A stretch of DNA of 64,000 nt from Actinomyces gaoshouyii. Its GTDB lineage: Bacteria > Actinomycetota > Actinomycetes > Actinomycetales > Actinomycetaceae. Position 1 is the stretch's first letter. Each line of letters opens with the position of its first letter. Shown here piece after piece: positions 16,406 through 24,941 of this stretch. The stretch lies in NCBI RefSeq assembly GCF_002072175.1, contig NZ_MVIV01000001.1:328862-392861 (forward strand), given 5' to 3'. The position numbers and the translations under genes are program-made. The notes below the pieces were generated by a model. It ran no database searches and was not told the DNA's origin. It worked only from the letters and a program-made list of their open reading frames with translations.

Positions 16406-18232
16406 ATGCCCGGCACCCTCACCCAGCCCCAGTTCGACGCCCTGATCGCACTCCTGCGCGCCGACGCGGCCCTGACCCAGCGGCAGATCCAGGAGTCGAC
16501 GGGCATGTCCCTGGGCAGCGTCAACGCCGCGGTGCGCGAATGCGAGGCCGCCGGCTACATCGCCGGGCGCGAGCTGACCGCCTCCGGCCGGGCCGCACTG
16601 GAGCCCTACCGGGTGGACAACGCGATCATCCTGGCAGCGGGCCTGTCCAGTCGCTTCGCCCCGATCTCCTACGAGCGCCCCAAGGGCACCCTCAAGGTGC
16701 GCGGGGAGGTCCTCGTCGAGCGCCAGATCCGCCAGCTACACGAGGCCGGGATCACCGACATCACAATCGTCGTCGGCTACAAGAAGGAGTACTTCTTCTC
16801 CCTGGCCGAGCGCTACGGGGCGCGGATCGTGGTCAACAAGGAGTACGCGACCCGCAACAACAACGCCTCCCTGTGGCTGGTCAAGGACGACTTGGCAAAT
16901 ACCTACATCTGCTCCTCGGACGACTACTTCACGATCAACCCCTTCGAGTCCCACGTCTACCAGGCCTACTACTCGGCCACGTACATCGCCGGCCCCACCC
17001 GGGAGTGGTGCCTGACCACCGGCGCGGGCGGGCGGATCACCGGGGCGACCGTCGGCGGGGCGGACGCCTGGACGATGCTCGGCCACGCCTACTTCGACCG
17101 CGCCTTCTCCGCCACCTTCCGGACGATCCTGGAGTCCGTCTACGACCTGCCCGAGACCGCCCCCAAGCTGTGGGAGTCCATCTACCTCGATCACATCAAG
17201 AGCCTCGACATGGTGATCCGGAAGTACCCCGACGGCGTCATCCACGAGTTCGACTCCATCGACGAGCTGCGCTCCTTCGACCCCGCCTTCATGGAGAACA
17301 TCGACTCGGAGGTCTTCGAGAACATCTCGGCCGCCCTGGGCTGCGAGCGCGGCCGGATCGGCGCCTTCTACCCCCTCAAGCAGGGCATCACGAATCTGTC
17401 CTGCCACTTCTCCGTGGGCGAGGACGAGTACGTCTACCGCCACCCCGGCGCCGGCACCAACCAGCTCATCGACCGCCGCGCGGAGATCGAGGCCCTTCGG
17501 CTCGCCGGGGAGCTGGGCCTGGACTCCACCTTCCTGGCCGGGGATCCCGAGCAGGGCTGGAAGATCTCGCGCTACGTCCCCGACTGCCGCAACCTGGACG
17601 TGTCCAATCCCGATGAGCTGGAGCGGGCCATGCGCATGGGCCGCGCCCTGCACGAGTCGGGCCGCGAGCTCGCGCGCAACTTCGACTTCGTGACCGAGGG
17701 GCTGCGCTACGAGTCGATCCTGGCCTCCCGCGGCCCCATCGATATCCCCGGCTACGACGAGCTGCGCGCCAAGGTGCTGCGCCTCAAGGAGTTCGCCGAC
17801 GCCGACGGCTTCGATCTGGCCCCCAGCCACAACGACTTCTTCCCGCTGAACTTCCTCGTGGACGCCTCCGGCGAGCTCTCCCTCATCGACTGGGAGTACG
17901 CCGGCATGTCCGATGTCGCGGCCGACTTCGGCACGATGGTGGTCTGCGCGCAGCTGGGCGCCGAGCGCGCCGAGGACGCCCTGGGCTACTACTTCGGCCG
18001 CCCCCCCACCCCCGCCGAGCGGCGCCACTTCTGGTCCTACGTCACCTTCGCCGGCTGGTGCTGGTACGTGTGGTCCCTGGTCAAGGAGGCCGAGGGCGAC
18101 GACGTCGGCGAGTGGTTCCTCATCTACTACCGCCACGCCGTCGACTACGTCGACGCCCTCCTGGCCTCCTACGTCTCCGGCACGGACCTCACGGACGCCC
18201 CAGCGGCCCTGAGCGCGAGGAGGGGAGCCTGA
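16406..18232 (+). CDS. licCA: Winged-helix / LicC-type CTP:phosphocholine cytidylyltransferase / LicA-type choline kinase fusion
   Basis: A 608-residue three-domain protein. Residues 1-70 form a winged-helix HTH (LTQRQIQESTGMSLGSVNAA plus GYIAGRELTASGRAALEP). Residues 72-300 form a nucleotidyltransferase with AAGLSSRF (77-84), RPKGTLKVRGE and VVGYKKEYF, matching LicC, which makes CDP-choline from phosphocholine. Residues about 320-590 form an aminoglycoside-phosphotransferase-fold kinase with HNDFFPLNF (H475, D477) and LIDWEYAGMSD (D495), matching LicA choline kinase. AGGAGG 7 nt upstream fixes the start. The stop overlaps the LicB-type gene by 1 nt (TGATG). Together with LicB and LicD this encodes phosphocholine decoration. 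Regulation of its own promoter through the HTH is inference. Confidence 0.9.
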   Translation: MPGTLTQPQFDALIALLRADAALTQRQIQESTGMSLGSVNAAVRECEAAGYIAGRELTASGRAALEPYRVDNAIILAAGLSSRFAPISYERPKGTLKVRGEVLVERQIRQLHEAGITDITIVVGYKKEYFFSLAERYGARIVVNKEYATRNNNASLWLVKDDLANTYICSSDDYFTINPFESHVYQAYYSATYIAGPTREWCLTTGAGGRITGATVGGADAWTMLGHAYFDRAFSATFRTILESVYDLPETAPKLWESIYLDHIKSLDMVIRKYPDGVIHEFDSIDELRSFDPAFMENIDSEVFENISAALGCERGRIGAFYPLKQGITNLSCHFSVGEDEYVYRHPGAGTNQLIDRRAEIEALRLAGELGLDSTFLAGDPEQGWKISRYVPDCRNLDVSNPDELERAMRMGRALHESGRELARNFDFVTEGLRYESILASRGPIDIPGYDELRAKVLRLKEFADADGFDLAPSHNDFFPLNFLVDASGELSLIDWEYAGMSDVAADFGTMVVCAQLGAERAEDALGYYFGRPPTPAERRHFWSYVTFAGWCWYVWSLVKEAEGDDVGEWFLIYYRHAVDYVDALLASYVSGTDLTDAPAALSARRGA

Positions 18233-19182
18233 TGCGCTACGGAGTCATCAGCGGGGCCACCTGGGGTCTCGACACCGTGATCCTGGCCATGGCCGTCGCC
18301 CTCGCCCCGTTCCTCGGGGCCTCGCAGGCGCCCATCGCCAGCGCCCTCATCCACGACGTCATCTCCGCGCTGCTCCTCGTGGCCTACATGGGCGCGCGCG
18401 GGCGCCTGCGGCACACGCTCGCCGCCCTGCGCACCCGTTCGGGCAGGGTCGTGGTGCTGGCCGCGATCCTCGGCGGGCCGGTGGGAATGAGCGGCTACCT
18501 CATCGCCATCAACAACATCGGCCCCTCCTATACTGCGATCATCTCCACCTTCTACCCGGCCCTGGGCACGCTCCTCGCCTTCCTCATCCTCGGCGAGCGC
18601 ATGAGTCCGCGCCAGATCCTGGCCCTCCTCGTCGCCCTGGGCGCCATCATCGCGATCGGCTGGTCCTCCTCCGCCGAGTCCGGTGGCGGCAACGCGATCC
18701 TGGGTATCATCGCGGCCCTGGCCTGCGTCCTCGGCTGGGGTTCCGAGGCCGTCATCCTCACCTGGGGGATGCGCGACGACTCCGTGGACAACGAGACCGC
18801 CCTGCAGATCCGCCAGACGACCTCGGGCGTGGCCTACCTCCTCGTGGTGGCCCCGCTCGCGGGGGCCCTCGGCTTCTCCGCCGGCGCCTCCCTCACGCCG
18901 GCCACCGGCGTCATCGCCCTGGCGGCCATCGCCGGGACCGCCTCGTACCTCTTCTACTACAAGGCCCTGGGCTCGATCGGCGCCTCCCGGGGCATGGCCC
19001 TCAACATCTCCTACTCCGCGTGGGCGGTCATCCTCGCCCTCGTCCTGCAGGGGACCATCCCCACGGCTCTTCAGGTGGTGTGCTGCGTCGTCATCCTCGC
19101 GGGCACGGTCCTGGCCGCCACCGCCGACTGGTCCGACCTGCGGCTCACGCGCCGCGCCCCCGTGCTCGCGGAGGAGGCCTGA
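18232..19182 (+). CDS. licB: DMT/EamA-family transporter, LicB-type choline permease
   Basis: A 316-residue polytopic membrane protein with about ten hydrophobic segments arranged as two EamA repeats. GPSYTAIISTFYPALGTLLAFLILGE in the first repeat and GSIGASRGMALNISYSAWAVIL in the second are the diagnostic regions. LicB of lic1 loci imports choline; this gene is immediately downstream of and overlaps the licC-licA fusion (TGATG), and is followed by licD, so choline uptake is the likely role. Codons upstream of 18232 in this frame lie inside the fusion gene and are not used. Confidence 0.87.
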   Translation: MRYGVISGATWGLDTVILAMAVALAPFLGASQAPIASALIHDVISALLLVAYMGARGRLRHTLAALRTRSGRVVVLAAILGGPVGMSGYLIAINNIGPSYTAIISTFYPALGTLLAFLILGERMSPRQILALLVALGAIIAIGWSSSAESGGGNAILGIIAALACVLGWGSEAVILTWGMRDDSVDNETALQIRQTTSGVAYLLVVAPLAGALGFSAGASLTPATGVIALAAIAGTASYLFYYKALGSIGASRGMALNISYSAWAVILALVLQGTIPTALQVVCCVVILAGTVLAATADWSDLRLTRRAPVLAEEA

Positions 19183-19285
19183 GGGCGGGGCCGGCCGCGC
19201 CCGGCGTGAGCCGCTCGGCACGGCCGGCCCCGACACGTCGCCCCGCGGCTTCCCGGTCGGCTCCCCGCCGGGAGAGGATGTACTC

Positions 19286-20164
19286 ATGAGCACCACCGGC
19301 TACGACGACCCCGCCCTCCTCAAGCGCGTCCAGAGGGCCACCGCCCGCGCCCTGGCCGAGCTCGACCGCGTCTGCAACGAACTGGGCCTGGAGTACGCCG
19401 CCTACGGGGGCACCGCGATCGGCGCCGCTCGCCACCAGGGCTTCATCCCCTGGGACGACGACGTCGACGTCGTCATGCCGCGCCCGGACTACGAGCGCCT
19501 CCTGGCCGAGGCCGATCGCGTCATCGGCCCCGGCTTCGTGCTGCTCAGTTCCCGCAACTCCCCGGACTACCCCAAGACCTTCGGCGTGCTGGGCCTGGCC
19601 GGGACCGCCTTCATCCCCGAGATCGCGCGCGACCGCGCCTACCGGGTTCCCATCGGCGTCGATATCTTCCCCCTCGATGTCCTTCCCGACGACGAGCGCG
19701 CTTTCAAGCGGATGGCGCGGCGGACCTGGGTGTGGGGGCGGCTCATGTACCTGCGTGGGACGCCCACCGCCGAGGTCCCGCTGCCCGCGCCCGCGAGGCA
19801 GGCGGCCGGGCTCGTCCTGCGCGCCGTCCACTGGGGGCTGCGGGCCGCCCGGGTCTCACCGCGCGCCCTGTACGAGCGCTGGGATCGCGCCGCGCGCTCC
19901 CACGAGGGCGAGGACTCGGTGTGGCTGGGCGATTTCTCCACCCAGGACCCCAGGCGCTGGTCCATCCGCCGCGATGAGCTGCTCCCCACCCTCGCCCTGC
20001 CCTTCGAGGGCATGACGATCCGGATGCCCCGCGCCTACGACGCGGTGCTCACCCGGGGCTATGGCGACTACATGGCGATCCCGCCGGTCTCCGAGCGGGT
20101 CAACCACAAACCCTCACTGGTGGACTTCGGGGATCACGACTTCGCCGACGACGCCGAGGACTGA
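19286..20164 (+). CDS. licD: LicD family phosphocholine transferase
   Basis: A 292-residue LicD-family protein. The signature AAYGGTAIGAARHQGFIPWDD with the DDDVDVVMPR acidic motif (about residues 45-72) and the later IGVDIFPLDVLPDDE identify the fold, a nucleotidyltransferase-like enzyme that moves phosphocholine from CDP-choline to a sugar. GGGAGAGG 8 nt before ATG 19286 supports the start. It lies 103 bp after the LicB-type gene, completing a licCA-licB-licD order. Its last 31 bp overlap the 3' end of the convergent flippase gene. Confidence 0.9.
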   Translation: MSTTGYDDPALLKRVQRATARALAELDRVCNELGLEYAAYGGTAIGAARHQGFIPWDDDVDVVMPRPDYERLLAEADRVIGPGFVLLSSRNSPDYPKTFGVLGLAGTAFIPEIARDRAYRVPIGVDIFPLDVLPDDERAFKRMARRTWVWGRLMYLRGTPTAEVPLPAPARQAAGLVLRAVHWGLRAARVSPRALYERWDRAARSHEGEDSVWLGDFSTQDPRRWSIRRDELLPTLALPFEGMTIRMPRAYDAVLTRGYGDYMAIPPVSERVNHKPSLVDFGDHDFADDAED

Positions 20165-21414
20165 GCCGGCGGCCCGCCCCGCTCCGAGCCGAGCCGGCGG
20201 TAGTCGCGGACCAGGAACAGGGACAGCAGCGCGACGGCGAGCGAGTAGGACAGCACGCCGACCCAGCTGACACCGTTCATCCCGAAGGCGTCGACGAGGA
20301 CCTTCATCGAGACCAGGGAGGTCAGCGCCGCGAGGGCGTTGCCCAGGAAGCCCGCCTTGAGATCGCGCACGGCGATGAGCAGGTCGTTCATGAACCAGGC
20401 GAAGGCCGTCATGACCGTGCACACGATCGCGGGCAGCAGCAGGTCCGTGTGCCCGATGATCTTATCGCCGAAGATGAGCCGCAGCACCGGATCGCCCAGG
20501 AGCAGCAGCAGGGCCGCCGCGACGGCGATGACCACGAGGATCCCGCCGATGGTCCGCCACAGGAGGGCCAGGGCCGAGCGCTTATCGGAGTGGAAGCGGT
20601 CCGCGAACTCCCCCATGAGGGGGCTGTAGACGTAGACGGCGCCCATCTGCACGATGACGACGGGCGAGGCCACGGAGTTGTAGATCCCCAGCGCCTCGCT
20701 CCCGACGGAGGACTCCAGGTACTGGCGGGGCAGCGTCAGGACGGAGGAGCTGCAGACCTGGGCGATGACGAGGGGGAAGAGGGTGACCAGCAGGGACATG
20801 GCGGGGCGGAGGTCGATGACGGGGCGCAGGCGCTCGAATTGGGCCGAGCGCGGTACGTCGTAGACGACGCCCACGAGGATGGTCGCCACCGCCATGGCGA
20901 CGACGGCCGCCATGAGGGAGTTCGCCAGCCACAGGACGACGCAGAAGCCCGCCAGGGTGGTCACGCCCTGGAGGATGTAGGACTTGCCGATGTAGTCCAT
21001 CCGGCGGTGCCGCTGGTCGATGGCGTGGAGGACCTCGATGAAGTTCGTCGCCAGGGAGTAGACCAGGTACATGGCGATGAGCGGCAGGGCGTCGAATGAG
21101 GCCGTGGCCAGGGAGTAGATGATGCCGATGAGGAAGGCCAGGGCGGTGGTCAGCACTCGCAGGCCCACGTACTCCCCGGCGCTCCGCTCACCCTTGGTAT
21201 CGGTGACCTGGATCGTGCGCAGGCGGTAGTCGGCGAAGGGGTTGATGAGGTTCGCGATCGCCATGACGAGCGCGAGCCCGCCCGCGGTGTCGAACCCGTG
21301 CGAGAGGCGCACGACGGCGACCCCCACGAGGTAGTTGCAGACGAGTCGGGTGATCGAGCCGACCGAACTCCACAACATGTTCGTCCGGAGGGACAGGGCC
21401 TCGGGCTGTGCCAT
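20134..21414 (-). CDS. Lipopolysaccharide/teichoic-type flippase (MATE/Wzx-like)
   Basis: A 426-residue protein with about twelve membrane segments, beginning LRTNMLWSSVGSITRLVCNYLVG as in polysaccharide-biosynthesis (PST/Wzx) flippases. It probably moves a lipid-linked repeat unit across the membrane. It follows a GT2 gene (7-bp gap) and a second licD on the same strand, so the unit exported could carry phosphocholine. The 3' end overlaps the convergent licD by 31 bp. The C-terminal 20 residues are hydrophilic. Confidence 0.85.
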   Translation of the reverse strand: MAQPEALSLRTNMLWSSVGSITRLVCNYLVGVAVVRLSHGFDTAGGLALVMAIANLINPFADYRLRTIQVTDTKGERSAGEYVGLRVLTTALAFLIGIIYSLATASFDALPLIAMYLVYSLATNFIEVLHAIDQRHRRMDYIGKSYILQGVTTLAGFCVVLWLANSLMAAVVAMAVATILVGVVYDVPRSAQFERLRPVIDLRPAMSLLVTLFPLVIAQVCSSSVLTLPRQYLESSVGSEALGIYNSVASPVVIVQMGAVYVYSPLMGEFADRFHSDKRSALALLWRTIGGILVVIAVAAALLLLLGDPVLRLIFGDKIIGHTDLLLPAIVCTVMTAFAWFMNDLLIAVRDLKAGFLGNALAALTSLVSMKVLVDAFGMNGVSWVGVLSYSLAVALLSLFLVRDYRRLGSERGGPPAQSSASSAKS

Positions 21415-21421
21415 CGTTCTC

Positions 21422-22339
21422 CTACTTGAACAGCGTGTACCTGGCCACCAGCGCGGGCAGGTAGCAGGCCAGGGCCGCTGGCTTGTTGGGCGCCATGCGC
21501 AGGGCGCCGGACTGCCCGGCCAGGCGGCAGCCCACAAGGTACAGGAGCGTCTCGCGGACGACGCCCTTGAGCGTGGTGGAGCGCTCGGCGCAGTAGCGCT
21601 TGTGCTTCCAGTAGCCGATGGGGTTCCGCTTGGCGTTGGCCGCGAAATTGCGGGTGAGCCCATCGGGCAGGTAGTGGCAGATCGTGAGAATCGTGTTATC
21701 GGCCAGCATGACGTAGCGCTCGTCGAGCCGGTAGTAGACCGAGGTCTCGGCGATGAAGATCTCCCCGGGGGCGACGTCGTAGGGGTAGTCCCGCAGGACC
21801 TCGGTACGGTGGATGAGGGAGGTGTCCCCCCTGAATCCCATCGTCTCGAAGAGGTCCCAGTACTTCACGTCGCGCGCGCCCTCGGGCATCCACGTGTCCA
21901 TGGGGGTGCGCTCATCCGTGCCGCGCAGGGCGACGATCCCGGCGTAGCGGTCCTGGCCCTTGATGGTGGCCCAGGTGGCCAGCACGTGCTCGATGGCGCC
22001 GGGGAGCAGCCAGTCGTCGGAGTCGACGACGAAGAACAGCGGGCTGGTGGCCCGCTCCACGCCGAGATTGATGGCCCGGGGCTTGCCGCCGTTGGCGGTC
22101 TTGACGTAGTCGATCTCGATCTCGCCGCGCTCGATCCAGGAGGCGACGAGCTCCTCGGTGCCGTCGGTGGATCCGTCGTCGACGATCATCCATACGAAGT
22201 CGTGGGAGGTCTGCGCCACGAGGCTGTCGTAGAGGACGGGCAGGATGTAGGCGCGCTCGTAGGTGGGGGTGAAGACGCAGACGGTCCTGGGCGCGGGGCC
22301 CGCGTGGGTCTCGGCGATCTCAGGGCTCCCGGGCATCAT
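21422..22339 (-). CDS. Family-2 glycosyltransferase
   Basis: A 305-residue GT-A enzyme. The N-terminal VCVFTPTYERAYILPVLYDSL and IVDDGSTDGT (nucleotide-sugar binding), ANGGKPRAINLG, and the DXD motif VVDSDDWLLPGAI are intact. ATG 22339 overlaps the stop of the upstream licD by 4 nt, forming the operon licD-GT2-flippase. The C-terminal part (YWKHKRYCAERSTTL onward) is amphipathic and could sit at the membrane. The donor sugar is unknown. Confidence 0.88.
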   Translation of the reverse strand: MMPGSPEIAETHAGPAPRTVCVFTPTYERAYILPVLYDSLVAQTSHDFVWMIVDDGSTDGTEELVASWIERGEIEIDYVKTANGGKPRAINLGVERATSPLFFVVDSDDWLLPGAIEHVLATWATIKGQDRYAGIVALRGTDERTPMDTWMPEGARDVKYWDLFETMGFRGDTSLIHRTEVLRDYPYDVAPGEIFIAETSVYYRLDERYVMLADNTILTICHYLPDGLTRNFAANAKRNPIGYWKHKRYCAERSTTLKGVVRETLLYLVGCRLAGQSGALRMAPNKPAALACYLPALVARYTLFK

Positions 22340-23172
22340 GACCTGTCTCCTGCCCAGGTGACGGCGCGCAGATGCGCGGGCGGGCGCTCCTCGGCCGGCG
22401 GGATGCGCTCCCAGTCGCCGTAGTAGTCGGTGAGCACCTGGGCCGCCTTGGCGGGCACGGGGTATGTCCCTCCCTCGAAGACCGCGCGGGCCGCGGGGAA
22501 GAGTGAGCGGGGCTCCAGGGTGTTCTTATCCATGTGGTCGTCCACGAGTAGGACGTAGCGGATGTCGTCGTCCTGGGAGGAGGCGTCCTTGATATTAGCC
22601 CCCCGGGCCAGGGCATCGGCCCTGGCGGCGATCCGGTAGGGGTCGAGGCGGCGGGTGGCCGGGTGGATGACGCGCTTGACGAGCTTGGCGGCGCCGGAGG
22701 TGGCGTATCGGGGATCGGTGGCGGCCAGCGAGCGCCACCGGACGAGTCGGGCGGCCTTGGCGCGCACCCGGCGCATGCGCGGGTCGGACAGCCTCACGCG
22801 CTCCAGGGGGAAGATGTCGCTCCACAGGCCCAGGGCCCGCTCCTCGTCGATGAAGGTCTCCTCGGCGCGCGTGCGGGTGTCCACGAGCTTGAAGTAGGGG
22901 TAGATCGAGGTGCGGTCGCGGTAGGAGACCAGTTTGTAGCGGTCCGCGAGGGCTCCCGCGCGGCACAGGCGGAAGAGGGCCTCGTAGTCGTCACGGGGCA
23001 TGACGACGTCGACGTCGTCGTCCCAGGGGATGAAGCCCTCGTGGCGCAGCGCGCCGATGAGAGTGCCGTAGGCCAGGAAGTAGGTGAGGCCGTGCTCCGC
23101 GCATACGCGATCCAGCTCGCGCAGGATGTCGAGCTCGATCTTCTTGATCTCCTCTTGTGAGAGCGATTCCAT
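22336..23172 (-). CDS. licD: LicD family phosphocholine transferase (second copy)
   Basis: A 278-residue LicD-type protein with AYGTLIGALRHEGFIPWDD and DDDVDVVMPRDDYEALF (about residues 34-65), clearly related to the copy at 19286 but divergent outside the core (for example GLWSDIFPLERV). It heads the operon licD-GT2-flippase on the minus strand. Two LicD proteins in one locus suggest two phosphocholine acceptor positions or two acceptor glycans, as in pneumococcus (LicD1/LicD2). The ATG is followed by ESLSQEEIKKIELDILRELD, the usual N-terminal helix. Confidence 0.88.
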   Translation of the reverse strand: MESLSQEEIKKIELDILRELDRVCAEHGLTYFLAYGTLIGALRHEGFIPWDDDVDVVMPRDDYEALFRLCRAGALADRYKLVSYRDRTSIYPYFKLVDTRTRAEETFIDEERALGLWSDIFPLERVRLSDPRMRRVRAKAARLVRWRSLAATDPRYATSGAAKLVKRVIHPATRRLDPYRIAARADALARGANIKDASSQDDDIRYVLLVDDHMDKNTLEPRSLFPAARAVFEGGTYPVPAKAAQVLTDYYGDWERIPPAEERPPAHLRAVTWAGDRS

Positions 23173-23382
23173 CGCTGGCCTTTCTCATCGCGGGCGCCGG
23201 ATCGAGCGGGGCGGGCGCCCGGTCGCACAGATGGGCGCGCCGTCGATGCTACCGCTCCCTGCCCGGCCCCGGGGCCGCCCGGGCGCTCCCTGCCCGGAGC
23301 TGCGCCATCGATGGCCCCGCGTGTGAGAGCATTCCTCCTAAGGAGTGCCCTCGCCGCCCGTGTCCCACCGATGGAAGCCCGT

Positions 23383-24492
23383 ATGAGAGTCGCCCTGGTC
23401 ATCAATACCTACCCGCCCCGCCTGGGCGGCCTCGAGAACCACGTCTCCTCCCTGGCCCGGGGACTGCGCGATCTGGGGCACGAGGTGTGGGTGCTCACCC
23501 TCTCGGACGCCCCCGGGCTCCGCGATGACGACGGCGTGCGGGTCCTCACGGGGCGCGGTTATCTCCCGATCGCGGAGGTCATCAGCTTCCCGCGCGTGGG
23601 CACGACGAGGCGCGTCGCCCGATTCCTGCGCGAGAACCGGATCGACATCGTGAGCACGCACACGCGCTTCTTCCCCATGAGCCTCGTCGGATTGCGAGCG
23701 GCGCGCATGGCCGGGATCCCGGTGATCCACACCGAGCACGGCTCGGGATTCGTGGCCACCCCCTCCCCCATCATCCTCGCGGGCTCGCGGGCGGTCGACC
23801 TGGCGATGGGCCGCTACGTGCTGCGCCGCGCCGATCGAGTGCTGGCGATCTCCGCGCAGTCCGCCGCCTTCGTCAAGCGCTTGGGCGGCGTCGACGCCGA
23901 GGTCTTCCACAACGCCATCCCCGCGCCCGAGCCCCATCGAGCGCCCGAGGACAGGCCGGGCCACCTCGTGTTCGTCGGGAGGGTCGTGGCCGGCAAGGGC
24001 TGGGAGGCCTTCCTGTCCTCCGTCGCCGCTCTGCGCGGGCGCGGCATCGACGTCGACGGCGAGTTGCTGGGCGCGGGCGCCGAGCTGGAGGCGGCCCGGG
24101 CGATGGCCCGCGAGCTGGGCATCGATGACGCCGTGTCGATCCCGGGCCGCGTGCCGCCCAGTCAGGTGGGCCGGGCGCTGGCCGGGTCCACCCTCGTCAA
24201 CCCGACTGTGCTCTCTGAGGGCTTCCAGACCACGCTGTTGGAGGCGATCGCCGGGAGCGGCCGCGTGGTGACCTACGAGGTCCCCGGCGCCCGGATCCTG
24301 GCCGACGAGGGGGCGCCCGTCGTGGTCACGGGGGAGCGCAGCGCCGAGAGCCTCACCGACGCCCTGGCGACGATGCTCGCCGCCCCACCGGCCCCGGCTC
24401 CCAGCGGCCTCATCGAGCAGTGGACCTGGCCCGTGCGCTCACGTCAGTACGCGGGCATCCTCGCCGAGGTCCTGCGCGATCACCGCGCCTGA
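23383..24492 (+). CDS. Family-4 (GT-B) glycosyltransferase
   Basis: A 369-residue GT-B enzyme. N-terminal RVALVINTYPPRLGGLENHV is the acceptor-domain start, HTEHGSGF lies in the first domain, and the C-terminal nucleotide domain has LVFVGRVVAGKGWEAF and NPTVLSEGFQTTLLEAIA (the EX7E-type motif). ATG 23383 matches the usual family N-terminus and has GGAAG close upstream; ATG 23371 would add four residues. It is divergent from the second licD with a 210-bp intergenic region and convergent with the DUF2304 gene. The sugar specificity is unknown. Confidence 0.87.
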   Translation: MRVALVINTYPPRLGGLENHVSSLARGLRDLGHEVWVLTLSDAPGLRDDDGVRVLTGRGYLPIAEVISFPRVGTTRRVARFLRENRIDIVSTHTRFFPMSLVGLRAARMAGIPVIHTEHGSGFVATPSPIILAGSRAVDLAMGRYVLRRADRVLAISAQSAAFVKRLGGVDAEVFHNAIPAPEPHRAPEDRPGHLVFVGRVVAGKGWEAFLSSVAALRGRGIDVDGELLGAGAELEAARAMARELGIDDAVSIPGRVPPSQVGRALAGSTLVNPTVLSEGFQTTLLEAIAGSGRVVTYEVPGARILADEGAPVVVTGERSAESLTDALATMLAAPPAPAPSGLIEQWTWPVRSRQYAGILAEVLRDHRA

Positions 24493-24941
24493 GGGCCCGG
24501 CCCCTCGCCGTCCGCGAGGTCCATGGACGCCGTGCCCGCGGAGCCCGTGGGAGCCGCGGCGCCCGGGTCCCGCGCATCGATCCCCACCTCGTCGATCCGG
24601 GCGGTGAGCCGATCGACCTCGGCGCGCAGGATGGCGATCTCCTCAGCGAGGCGCCGCCGATCCTCGGCGTTGTGGGACAGGTCCACGCTGAAGCGCAGGG
24701 AGAGCAGCAGGAGGATGATCCCCGCGACGAAGAAGCCCAGGTTGAGCGGCACCTCGACGCCCAGTCGGCTGGATACCGCGCGCAGGCCGCCGGGGATGAG
24801 TGCGAAGACGAAGCAGCCGATGGCGATGATGATCCACCACGTCGCGTAGGCCTCCTTCATCCCGGAGTTGCGCATGCGCAGGAAGATGGAGACCAGCACG
24901 ATCATCGCGAAGATGACGCCGAGGATATAGGTGGAGCTCAT
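24480..24941 (-). CDS. DUF2304 domain-containing membrane protein
   Basis: A 153-residue protein with three membrane segments (about 5-23, 33-55, 65-87), the conserved RNSGMKEAYATWWI loop, a coiled-coil-prone tail (DRRRLAEEIAILRAEVDRLTARI cut into heptads) and an unstructured end. DUF2304 proteins accompany polyprenyl-phosphate glycosyltransferases; the upstream GT2 gene overlaps its start by 4 nt (24938-24941), so they form a pair. Its last 13 bp overlap the convergent GT4 gene end. A second, similar pair is at 62494-63615. Confidence 0.85.
   Translation of the reverse strand: MSSTYILGVIFAMIVLVSIFLRMRNSGMKEAYATWWIIIAIGCFVFALIPGGLRAVSSRLGVEVPLNLGFFVAGIILLLLSLRFSVDLSHNAEDRRRLAEEIAILRAEVDRLTARIDEVGIDARDPGAAAPTGSAGTASMDLADGEGPGPQAR

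Noticed and set aside
16272-16406. Tetranucleotide phase-variation tract upstream of or inside licCA, as in Haemophilus lic1
   Set aside because: No short tandem repeat is present at the promoter or the 5' end of the gene.
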